This document shows, one piece after another, positions 12,982-24,900 of a stretch of DNA of 64,000 bases. Each line of letters begins with the position of its first letter. Positions within the stretch are counted from its first letter, which is position 1. This DNA comes from Bathymodiolus brooksi (taxonomy: Eukaryota; Mollusca; Bivalvia; Mytilida; Modiolidae). The notes under the pieces are model-generated. The model searched no databases. It was not told the origin of the DNA and saw only the letters and a program-made list of their open reading frames with translations. Where the stretch lies: the NCBI GenBank assembly GCA_963680875.1, contig OY804578.1:97741689-97805688 (forward strand). The letters are read 5' to 3'. The translations under genes and the position numbers were made by a program.

Positions 12982-14946
12982 CACGGCTGGTAATCGGCAC
13001 AAGCAGAACAGTTGGTTCTGCAAAGAAATTCGTGAGGATAACTTCCGGTTTTGGTGGAGGAGAGTTCACGAAGACACTTCGCAAGGTATGTACATGTCAA
13101 AAATTGAAATTTTCTTTTTTACTGCTCGAATATTGCAAAATCAGAGAATGCTATGCTGTGGCGAATGCTTTCACGATTAGAAACATGTATAGTTTATTCT
13201 TGTATATGAAGTGTAACTCTCGCAAAATCAATCGTCCCACGAAAAACATGACGAAAATTGTGACACTCTTACATTTATAAGTTATTCTTGACAAAGATGC
13301 AAGTTGAATTTTCAATATTTTTTCATCATGGGAGTCTAAATAAATCTACAAACTGTCAATTTTCTCGTTTTCCTGCATGAGGAGATCGGTCCTGATAGAG
13401 CACATTGCGAATGCATGAGGAGATTTGCTAGTTTTGTTAATTGTTTTCTGCAAAATTGATAAATTGACACTTTTAAACACAAAACTGATAAATAGTCTAA
13501 TCAAAATAAACTATTCTCTGTCCACTTTCAGGAGATGCCAGGATTCAAGGGAAAAAGGAAAAGGGGACTGACATAGACTCTTTACAAAAAAAACATTTCG
13601 ATATAGATTGCCTGTATCACCGCCAAGGAAACGAACAAAAACAAGTAGCAGTACACCACATTTAAAATCCCCATCAATCAGGACACCAAGTTTATTAAAA
13701 AAATCTTTTTCAATTTCAAAATATTTATATCCTTTCAAACGGGTTTCCACATCTATTCGGCGCAACCTTTTTACTAAAGATGACGGAAACTTCACCGCAG
13801 ATCTACACAAGTTATAATATTACATGATTTCAGCACATACATAGGTCTAACGTAAATAAACATTCACTTAGTGCTAGTAGTCATGAATAAATTAAACACA
13901 AGATGTCAATTAAACTGTGGACATATCCTTAAAATCGGTAAAGCGCTTTACATCTTGTAACCACTACTAACAGAGATCTTTTTTTATTTACAAGTGTGTA
14001 CACATAACACACTACATAATAGAAAAACAAACCACAAATTAATATTATTCTCAACTGTATGATATCTAATTTAGAGTGTATCATTTGTATTAGATATTAT
14101 AAAGATATGATTCACATTAAGTTTAATTATTCTTGATTATAAAATTATCTTACAGTGCATTTTCAATTTTTTCCAATGTAAGGGAAGTTAATGTTGTGTA
14201 TCCAATACACAATGGAAGTTGTCACAAACAACAAATGATCAATAATGACAAGTTAAATCATGGGAAACAGCAGTTACAATTATGAATTGATTCCTTAAAT
14301 GAAATGTTTCTTTCTATGTGGACAGCCCATGAACAATGAAATATTACTTTTATAATTTTAAAAACCCGACGGGAAGAAGGGCATCAGTTCGTGAATTTAC
14401 TACCAGACAGACATGCACAATTTGTGATTATACAGTGGATTACATGTGTCGTACTAAAACTAGCAAATCTCCTCATGCATTCGCAATGTGCTCTATCAGA
14501 ACCGATCTCCTCCAGCAGGAAAACGAGAAAATTGACAGTTTGTAGATTTATCTAGACTTCAATTTACTTCTGACGAATCGGAATTTATCCCCGATTACAT
14601 TTAGACTCCCATGATGAAAAAATATTGAAAATTTAACTTGCATCTTTGTCAAGAACAACTTGTAAATGTAAAAGTGTCACAATTTTCGTGGGACGATTGA
14701 TTTTGCGAGAGTTACACTTCATATACAAGAATAAACTATACATGTTTCTAATCGTGAAAGCATTCGCCACAGCATAGCATTCTCTGATTTTGCAATATTC
14801 GAGCAGTAAAAAAGAAAATTTCAATTTTTGACATGTACATACCTTGCGAAGCGTCTTCGTGAACTCTCCTTCACCAAAACCGGAAGTTATCCTCACGAAT
14901 TTCTTTGCAGAACCAACTGTTCTGCTTGTGCCGATTACCAGCCGTG
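12982..14946. mobile_element. Long foldback element, arms about 450-490 bp
   Basis: The left arm 12982-13434 is nearly identical to the complement of 14456-14946. By eye the main differences are a 9-nt indel, a ~50-nt extra segment in the right arm and a few substitutions. Ends are CACGGCTGGTAATCGG and its complement, with CTAT on both outer sides as a possible 4-bp target duplication. The loop is about 1 kb. Confidence 0.85.
13523..13817 (+). pseudogene. Possible exon-like coding remnant in the foldback loop, unidentified
   Basis: After a splice-acceptor-like ctttcag comes a short basic reading (MPGFKGKRKRGLT, then stop). A second open stretch reads PVSPPRKRTKTSSSTPHLKS and continues basic and Ser-rich to 13817. 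In each arm an open frame (VRITSGFGGGEFTKTLRK) ends at a donor-like gcaag|gtatgt. This could be a captured gene fragment. I do not recognise any family. Confidence 0.25.
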
Positions 14947-15628
14947 CTATGTATAAAAAAATCAAAGTCCATAACTTCTACAAATTTTGTCGAATTAACA
15001 TGGCAGCATAGCAGGCACATTTATATGTTATGACTAACAATCCTACCAAAAATGAACAAATTCCGTCATACGGTTTCAGAGGAGTTGCGTTCACAAAGTG
15101 TCACACACGGACGAAAGACCATTACTATGTCCCTCCATCGAGGAGCGGAGGGGATAATAAATATCACTTCGGTTCTCCACTGATTTGTCATGGGTTTGGA
15201 GGAGAGGTACGAATTTAGAAGTTTATTGATACAGTACAACTCCAATGTGGTAAAACTGACTGAACCCAAGTTTTTTCTACCTTGTAGTAATGTCTACTAC
15301 ATGTTGTAAAGATGACTGGTCATACACATGACTATATCCTAAATGTCTTGATGTTGAAGAATAATTTTTTACTTGTGTTGCCATTCTCCCCCCACCCCCT
15401 TCATATTACTTATAGAGCTTCTTGTAAAAGCTAATTCATAAATCTGATATGGTAATAACTCTTATAGCACCATGGACTTGACTAGATAGTGTTACTATGT
15501 TTTGCCCAATCAAAGTAAATTTATAAACAGATATAGTATCATTGACTCGTACTGGTAGGATTTGACTAGATAGTGTTGCTAGGTTTCCCCTTCATAATAC
15601 ACCAAAGAAGATTCTAGTCAAAGTTATA

Positions 15629-15759
15629 CAGTGGAACTTGTGCAATCCGACAAAAATTTATGGTCCCAGAGTATTTCTGTTAATTAGTATTCCCACTACC
15701 TGTAAAATCTGACACATTTCCTTGGTCTCTTGGTTTGTCGGATTAGACAGGTTCCACTG
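15629..15759. mobile_element. Short TIR MITE, pogo/Tigger-like ends
   Basis: About 130 bp. Ends CAGTGGAACTTGTGCAATCC... and ...GGATTAGACAGGTTCCACTG are inverted repeats including tccgaca. 'CAGTGGAACCT...AATCCGACA' style ends are typical of pogo-type elements. A TA lies on the left flank only. Confidence 0.65.
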
Positions 15760-15867
15760 AAGTAACATTCCATATAATGTCGTCATACTGGAATATCAAC
15801 AGCAACCACTGAATTTTCCATCTATAAAACAATGTAATGAAATAACAAACACATTTGTTTCTGAATC

Positions 15868-15873
15868 TTTAAT
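15868..15873 (-). other. RPL14: Candidate RPL14 polyadenylation signal
   Basis: ATTAAA on the minus strand, 14 bases after the RPL14 stop codon. A very short 3'UTR is typical of ribosomal protein genes. Confidence 0.5.
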
Positions 15874-15886
15874 ATTCAGTCAGTGT

Positions 15887-15988
15887 TTATTTCTTGCTTG
15901 TCCTTTTCCTCACTCTCTTGGGTTTCACTGGGGCTTTCCTTGCCTGTTTTCTCAGTTTTCCAAATTCGACATTTATCAGCCTATTTCT
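15887..15988 (-). CDS. RPL14: RPL14 exon 5 (C-terminus and stop)
   Basis: 33 codons and [23 protein letters not shown] then [13 protein letters not shown]. It continues the family's 'KKMRNRIIKxEVxKL' helix and ends in a lysine/arginine-rich rRNA-binding tail. Acceptor gtattttcag. Confidence 0.93.
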   Translation of the reverse strand, partial: RNRLINVEFGKLRKQARKAPVKPKRVRKRTSKK

Positions 15989-18900
15989 CTGAAAATACGA
16001 AAATGATCATTTATTACTGAATGTTCCTTTTTATCAAGTTGTTCATGACTTCATGTTGTTTTCGTACATGATAAATAGAATAGTGATGTCTTGTATAATT
16101 TCCAAGTATAAAACAATGATTTTAAAACAACAGAACATTCCATTTTAAAGTAGTGCCAGGATTCTGTAGCTCTCTTTCATGCATTTTTGGGTAACCAAAA
16201 TACAGCAGAAAATTTATCAGTTGGGTTATACGAGTTTAAAGCCTCTTTAAACAATATACATGTATAATGGCGGAGTGTTATTGGTGGAGGAAACAGGAAT
16301 ACCAATATAAACCCATTGAACTTCCACATGTCACAGCCAAAGCTTATCACATAAAGTTGTATTAAGTATTTCTCGTCACAGATAGGAATCAAATTCACAA
16401 CTTTATTGACAATAGGCAACGATTACATAGATATATGTTAATCAAACTATCACGGAGATGATGACCCCTTCAGAAAAGTCGTGCAAGTACTGTTAATACA
16501 TAGTCATTTCATGAAAAGTTTTTTTTCTATCACTTTTTAGTGAATGATTGTTGTTTAATGCCATATGAGCTATTTTTTTTTAGCTATATCATTGCGAGAA
16601 CAAGCTAAATTTGACGAGATGAGTACGCTGTCTGTTTTCTACTAGACAAAAACATTTAGTTGGATTATATAGCACTAACAGGTCGTTGGTAGACACGTTG
16701 CTCCACTGTGAAATATAAGCCAATTGCATTCATCAGATAGTGAATTAAAAAAATAGAAAATGCAATTACTCAGCACTTAATGTTGATGACACTCCTCTAT
16801 ATTTTCCAATAATGCACCTCATGAAAAATGTCCCTAATTACACATAATACTTACAGCTTGTTTTGCCTTCATTAGTTTAAATCGATCAAAATCTGTCAGC
16901 TGACTTCTCTGTGAAAATACAAATATCAAATTATAAATCCAATGATCTTTGAATTCTAGCTTCTAAATAATACTACATTAAATGCCAACTACATGTACAC
17001 AGCTTTCGGAAAACAATTTTTCTCTCTCTCTGTTTAATCAACCAATTTTTGTTTGTTTGAATCATCTTTATTCTATAACATTTCTAGCTTCTACCAAGGA
17101 CAAAACATGAACTTGTTTTAATATAGGGGAACTGCTTATGTTTTCAGTAAGATTTCCACTACTATCATGGACAGAATAATAATCACAACTAGAATTGCCG
17201 TTGCAAAGCAATAGCGGACATCATCCCACCCCAACTAACTGCAGCCATTTTGAAACTTAATATCTCTGTTTGCAAATCTGCATGTGACAAGAAACATTAC
17301 TGTAAAGTTTCTTGAAGTTTGGAATAAATTTAACAATTTTTGCACCTTGGTTACCATGGCAACATCCTCCATTTTGAATTTTATCAACACGCCAAAAGCT
17401 TCCACACACTACGGTGAATATTCCTACGATGTTTCATGAAGTTTGATGAAAGAAATCAAAAATTGTTAAAAATCCCCCCTTTTTTATTTCCATGGCAACT
17501 GCGGCAAAGTTTGTCCAACCGATTCCGATTTTTTTTACTCATCTTGTTCCACTAGATGTGGATGTGACAGGAAACATTACTACAAAAATTTGTGAAGTTT
17601 GGAGTGAATTTAACATTTTTTGCACCTTGGTCACCATGGCAACGGCCGCCATTTTGAATTTTTTCACCCCCCCCCCCAAAGCTGCCACACACTACGATGG
17701 ATAAAAGTTTCATGAAGTTTGATGAAAGGAATCCAACAAATTTTTTAATTCCCTCTTTTTTGTTTCCATGGCAACTGGCAAAGTTTGTCCAACCGATTCA
17801 GATTTTTTTTTGGCTTATCTCGTTCCACTAGATGTGGATGTTGCTCCTATCAAGTTTCATCAATTTCTGTTTGGCAAGTAACCTGCTATGATCATTTTTG
17901 TGTTTTTCAATTTTTTAGCATTTTGGCCGTTTCCATGGCAACGGCAGCCATTTTGAAAAAATCAACCCTTAAAAGCACAACTTCACATGGCATATGATAT
18001 TCCTACACAGTTTCATAAAGTTTGATCATAGCATCTCCGAGAAATCGAGCGGACAAAAATGTGTGGAAGAATAACTAGAGGCTCCCAGGAGCCTGTAATC
18101 GCTCACCTGGTTTTCAATTTGACATCTAAAGTTGATAGAAAATGGGGGTGTTACACATAATTTTGAAAGTGGGCCACCCAAAGATCATTTCAACTCAAAT
18201 TTCTGAGCAAAAGATTTTGATGTGATTTTTATCTCATAATATTCCTAAACGGAATAAACTGGCTGAAAAAATCTCACAGAAAAACCCAGAATATATATTA
18301 AACTACTCATTGCCATATAGCTGCAGTTAAAATTTGAGTTCATTTTGATTTGTAATAAAGTGGAAATTGACAACTAAAGAAATTTCTATTTTTAGTAACA
18401 GCAGCCATTTTGAATGGAGGGCGGGGCTGTCAGACACAATATTGAAAGGGGACCACCCCAGCCAAATTTGCTTTAATTTGGTTCAGCGGTTTCAGAGGAG
18501 AAGATTTAAATGTGATCTTTTATCAAAATATGTCTAATTTGTATAATCAGTATAAATCGGTTGAAAGAAAAATTTCACAGAAAAACCCGGAATATATGTT
18601 AAACTACTCCTTGCCATGTAGCTGCAGTTAAAATTTGAACTCATTTTGATTTATAATAAAGCAGCAATGGACAATTAAAATTTCATCCCCCCCCCCCCTT
18701 TTTTCTATTTTTAGCTTGGCGGCCATCTTGGTTGGCAGCCGGGATCACCGGACACAATTTTGGAAGGGGGCCATCCAAGGACCATTCCACCAAAGTTTGG
18801 TTCAAATTGGCCCAGCGGTTTCAGAGGAGTTGATTAAAATGTGAAAAGTTAACGGACGGACGGACGCTCAGTGGTGACAATAGCTCGGGTCAGGTGAGCT

Positions 18901-21900
18901 AATAATAGTGAAAAAGAAACATAGAATAGCAACACGTCACCCGACTGAAGTTCGGGGCGACGTAAAAATAGAATTTCAAAGAAATCCACCCCATGTTGTA
19001 CTGAATCTCTGACATGTTGCTATCAGCACTGTCAATCAGACGGCAATTCCTATCAAGACAACTAGGTTCTTCATTGATTCAGTAAGCATGGTACGTATTT
19101 AAGGAAATTTTGACACTACAGATTTTCAAAATTGAGTTGAATGACCATTTTAACCTTTCTTGTTTGGAGGTTAGAAATAGAATTACCTACATTCAATATG
19201 GTATATGTACAGCAAGGGGATGGGGGAGGGGAAGGAGTATGGGAGTATTTAATTTTATGTAATAAAGCATTTTTGTTCATTTTAAATGGTCTCATGTACA
19301 TGTATTAATACTAGAGACATTCTCTGACAAGTGAACATGTTTTCTAGGTTCATTAGCTATTGGAGATTAATTGACTTGATAAAGTTTATGATAAATGCAT
19401 TTATCTATTTTCTTTTAGATAATTTATGGTTGACCATGCAAATGTTGCACTCCTGACATAAATATTTAAAAATCATTGAAATTTGATATAATCAATTTTC
19501 TAAGTATCCAAAAAATACTTGTAATTGCACATTAAACATCTATTTTCAATATTAATTTAGATCAATACATGTTTTAAATGTTTTTGTATAGTATATTTCA
19601 AAAATAAGTTGGAATTTTCGAGAAGTATGGCTGTAAACAAGTTACAAATAACTAGAAAAATGTTACTTTAAGTAAGAAACAATTATCATTAAAACTTGGT
19701 AAAACTAATGCTTGAAAGAACACCAACTGATTTTTTCCTCTGTGAATTGTTTTTAAGTTAATAACTCTTCTTTTTCTTGATGGCAATATAATATCAGGAG
19801 TGCAACATACCCTGATAAAATAGTACCATTGATAAAATAATGATAATTTATATTAATAAATTGCATTTTCTAGCCTATAAAAATATTCTAATTATTTCTT
19901 TATGATTTATCTAATATATTAGAGTGGTACAATACAAATTTTCAAATGTAATTAAAAATATTGCTGCTAAAACTGGGTATTAAAGAAGTGGTACATGTCA
20001 AAAAATTGTTACAAATTTCCAAATACATGTACTGTCATTTCTGTACAAATATTTCATTGAAACAGGTAAAAATTATTGTATGAGTTAACAGTAACATCAC
20101 TGTTCAATGTTGGCATTTTAAAATGTGATATTTTCTTCTTTTTTTTCTCTTTATTATAAAATGTCAGGAGTGCAACATTAATGGACAAAATGTTTTTTCT
20201 ACAACCAATTATTTTGCGATCGTAGAAAAGAATCAATGTGATTTTTTTTTTTTTACAAATGGCTACTTATCTTTAAAGTTTGAAAATTTTGCTGTCTCAA
20301 GTAAAAATATTCGTTACTATTTTGATAATAAAAACTGTAGATTGGACAAAAATATTGAGAATTTTTCATAAAAAATAGCTTTTAAGAAAAACTACAACTA
20401 CCAATAACCCCATATTTTGCACAAAAAGTCATTTATATCAGTTGCATTGTTTTAGAAACCATTATACAAAATAATTGAGTTTAACTGATATAGAATAAGT
20501 ACGTGTTTTACATGTTTTTTATGCCAATTTGTGTTTAATAAAAGGTTCTTAAAAATTTATTGCTTATCTGTTCAGTTTCTTTCTTGTTTCATTTACTTCA
20601 ATGTATACAACATTGAAAATTATCAGCAGAAAGTTTTTAGGAGTGAGTTTAATTTGGACATTTTTTTCACATGTTGGAGCCATTTTTTTTAAACAGCCCA
20701 TATCATTTCAGGGCTATACAATTCATACACTAGCCCTGGCTGGTAAGGAAACATTTTTTACTCACCAACAAAAGAATGTTACTTGCCAGATTAATAAAGA
20801 TATCAATTCATACTATACAACTCCAATATGTATTTATTCGTGGATAATTATTAATGCTCTGAATGAGACAGAAGATGCCTGCATGTTTCAAGACTTTTAT
20901 TTAATAAAACTTTTTCTTTGCGGTAACTAATTCGGTTTTGCCGGTATTATCTGGGCCTGTCTTTACAATACATAACGTTGTTACTGGAATCATAAATGAG
21001 CCACAAAGACTTCCAGACATCATGGAATTTATGCATTTCAGCTTTAGAACCCGAACCTTCATCACTATTTTGGCTTCATACTTCCATCGATGTTGCATCA
21101 GACAGGCCAGCTTCATGATCAGTTGATTCAACAAGTTTATTTTTAGCGAAAGATTTTGTATGCAGGTTTTGTTTATTGCTCATTTGGTCACTTGAAAGCG
21201 TTAAAAAGTACATGATTTAAAACTTTTATGTCTGACTCAATTGTGCAGTTTAAAAGACCGGATAATCAACGTCAGAATTTAAATTGAAAAATATGATTGG
21301 TGAAGGATCGAAAATGTTCTAGAAATATCAACTTGCCGTCTGGCTATCAATGCAGAATTTTTACTCGCATTTTACAAAAGTAAGTCGCAAATGCAACTAT
21401 TTTGGTCGTCTTGTAGAGCTCTGCATTTCAGTCCTAGGACACTGATGAATATCCATCAATTTATTACTATGAAGTTAATAGAACAAATTTAAAACAGCCC
21501 GATACATTAAAAAAACGTTTGTTTCGTTTCTTTTCCTCAAAACAATCTAAGCTTCTGTAACGTCTGGTGTATTTAACATATCATTTAATAGTAATCCAGG
21601 ATTGCCAGGAGAAATGAACTACACAAAATATCAGGTCCTTTTTAAAAACAAATTTAATCCAGCACTGTTTCAGAGCTTAATATAACTGAATCTCTGACAT
21701 GTTGCTATCAGCACTGTCAATCAGACGGCAATTCCTATCAAGACAACTAGGTTCTTCATTGATTCAGTATGTGTTGTGAGATTCATATTAATCTTATTGC
21801 ATTGTTTATAAGGACCAGTAATCCAGTTATTATTGATACGATGAACTTGTATTGTAATATTCTTTTAAAAGTCATACATCTGAATGGTGAAACAAATTCA

Positions 21901-24900
21901 CTAATCATCAGGAAACAAATATTATTGCAGTCATAAACATTGTGTAAAAATGTCTAAACTTTTATCAGGCCAAAAAAAAATATATGTGTGTTTACTGTCA
22001 CATGTCAAAAAATTCTAGGGTCGGTCAGTCGGGATTAATTTTTTATTATTATTATTATCGACAAAACCGGAAATAGTCGTTCCCGGTTCCGGAATCCGAT
22101 TCCGGTATTTAATTTTCGAAAATTCCGGTAACATGACGAATTATGCAGTTTATCTACCTTCTTTGCTCTCAATTTCGACAAAAAGCTAGCAGTTGAATAA
22201 ATAAAACATTGCTGCTGGTTAAACAACAAAAATGGTTATCCGAATTCTGTGTAAAAATGCATAGGGTAGCTAGCAAAAATTAGGGTAGGTCGGGTGACCG
22301 TAAACACACATATTTTTTTTTTTTGGCCTCAAAGGGAAACTAAAGTTAGAGCACGGAAAACACACAATTTTAAAATTAAGGAACATAACTCTGGAACCAT
22401 AAAAGGAAACATGAAGTTGTTTTTGGCCTGTGTATTGTGGTAAAAAACATTGCTCAATAAATTTCAAATGATTTGGAATTTATTGAATGGAACCCTGACA
22501 AATTGGTATTTTGGCAAAACCAAAATGTATTTTTTTTTTGAAAGTTAAAAATCTAACTTGGTCTGTGTTTTATGGTTCATGACTTTATTTCTAATTTCAA
22601 ATGGATAGCTTACGCAGAACACATTATTGAACAGAAATCAAAGATATTGGAATTGTTTCGCATATCGGGCATAACTCCAGAACCGAAAGAGTGTTAAAAG
22701 TAGAAAATTGAACAGGAACCAAATGTGGGGGTGACATACATACATGCATACTAACAGACTTATTGAATTTCGTCGGACCATCGGACCGAGCGGGCAGAAA
22801 ATCACAAGGACCGGCAATACTGCCAAGTATGCCGGTCCTGGTGTTCCACAAAATTTTTTGTTTGTGTATTTTGTTTTGCACCGGAAATAGGAAATGCAAC
22901 TGGTATGCCGGAACGATCACGGTCAACTCGGAATTAGATTCTGCTTCAAATGACATTTACTTCTTAAACATGCAACTGTTTCCATGGTAATTCTATTAAT
23001 CATTGTATTTTTATAGCTTAAACCGGCTGTGATGCATCAACGTGACCATTTCGTGTGTTTATATTTGAAAACATGGCAGGTCGGGTTTTTATTGTTCCCA
23101 TCACCGATTCCGTTTAAATTTTAGAATTTTGTAAATTCCGGTCCTGCACAATTTCAGTAGGTCCTGCAGAAAATTATTGGGTGCAGGACGTATTACCTGC
23201 ATATTGAATTTTTCTCTCTCAAAAATTCTGTACTAACAGCAAAAGTTTAAAACTTATCAACCATATGTGGGGGCAACATACATACATATATACAGCAAAA
23301 GTTTAAAACTCATCTAGCGACAGAACAAAAATCATTCTTGAAAAATTTCACAATACAGTAATTTGCCTCTAACATACACTCCCACCAAAGGCCATCCCTC
23401 TTATCAGACCAGATTTCGGATGCACAGAGATGTAAAATACTACAAAGAGAGGCCACATTTTCATAGTAAAATGGTTTACCTTATAGAAGAGGGATTGTAC
23501 TAATGTAAATATGTCAATGAATTTTCTAACCTATTTTGAAATAATTGAATAATATAGTCTCTTTTAATTAAAATTTCAACCATCATTGCTTTTTAAAGCT
23601 TAATATAACTGAATCTCTGACATGTTGTTATCAGCACTGACAATCAGACGGCAATTCCTATCAAGACAACTAGGTTCTTCATTGATTCAGTATATTAATC
23701 TACAGAGCATTATACAATTCACCATTTAGTTGCCTATCACAGTCCTCACGATGAGTACCAGTCCTACGGCCCAAGACCAGTAAAACTTTATTTGGACCAA
23801 AAATAAATTCAAGAATTGATTCACATCAGTAAATAAACAAGTTAAAGCACATCAAAATAAGAGTTGTGTGTATGAAATGCTAAGTAAAATACCTTTGCCC
23901 TGTCAGCTATTTTCTGAGCCCATGTGGTCTTCTCCCATTGTTCCTGGACCTTCTCTGCTACCCATTTCTTCCTTAAAAGACCAGTTCGCATTGATCTTGG
24001 CATGGTTAATTTAATGCCAGTCAAGTGGATGGATTTAAAGTTTATCTGTTTTCTGGACACACCAGTACATGGTCCATCAATCAAAGCCTGAAAAAATTGG
24101 AAAAAAATTTTCTAATTAAAACGGTGGTGGTACTATCTAATGAACATTCCTACAATATCACACGATCAAATCTGTTTTTGAGATTTTTTTTTTTAACCAT
24201 TCAAAAATAAAAAAAAATAATTAGCCCAGTGTCATATGGTATTTTGAACCCGGTGTCATATGGTATTTTGAACCCCATGGTAAATTGAACCCGGGGTCGA
24301 TTTACATCCATGGTATACTGAACCCCCCCCCCCCTGTATGGTAAATTGAACCCCCCATTTCTAATCAAAAGATATGCAGGGAGGTCAAAATACCATGGAT
24401 AGGGGGGTCAAAATACCATAGGTAGGGGGTCAAAAGTTTGAAAAAATTTGAAAATTTGAAAATTAAAAAAAATATATAAAATTTCAAAATTTTCATCATA
24501 TTTCAAAATTTTAATACAGTTGACTCTCATTGTCTCGAATTCGGTTGACTCGAATTTCCGGTTGAGTCGAATTTTTATCGAAGTCCCGAACTTCGTTGTG
24601 TATAAATATATATAATTTGACTCCTGTTGAGTCGAATTCGGATGAGTCGAAATTTCGGTTGTCTCGAATAAAAGTTTTGGTCCCGAGAAAGCCATATTAT
24701 TTACATTCGTCTAGTCAAATTTACCTGTCAAAACATGTGTATTACCTTGGGATTAAAATCGGATCACAGGTGAAACATCCGGTCATTGAATTTGACATTT
24801 TTACCTTAGGCTATTTCACATGTCTATTTCACAATCTGTCAAATTAATTAGTGATAATATTTGAATTGGCTTTGTATTATGACACAGGTTAGATGTGTAC

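Noticed and set aside
19000..19083. ATGAAGAAC in the snoRNA-like unit resembling 5.8S rRNA
   Set aside because: Only nine bases match and the surrounding sequence is unrelated, so this is probably coincidence.
20601..21134. 109-aa plus and 77-aa minus frames at 20.6-21.1 kb
   Set aside because: They lie in an RPL14 intron, have no recognisable domain or splice context, and both strands are equally open.
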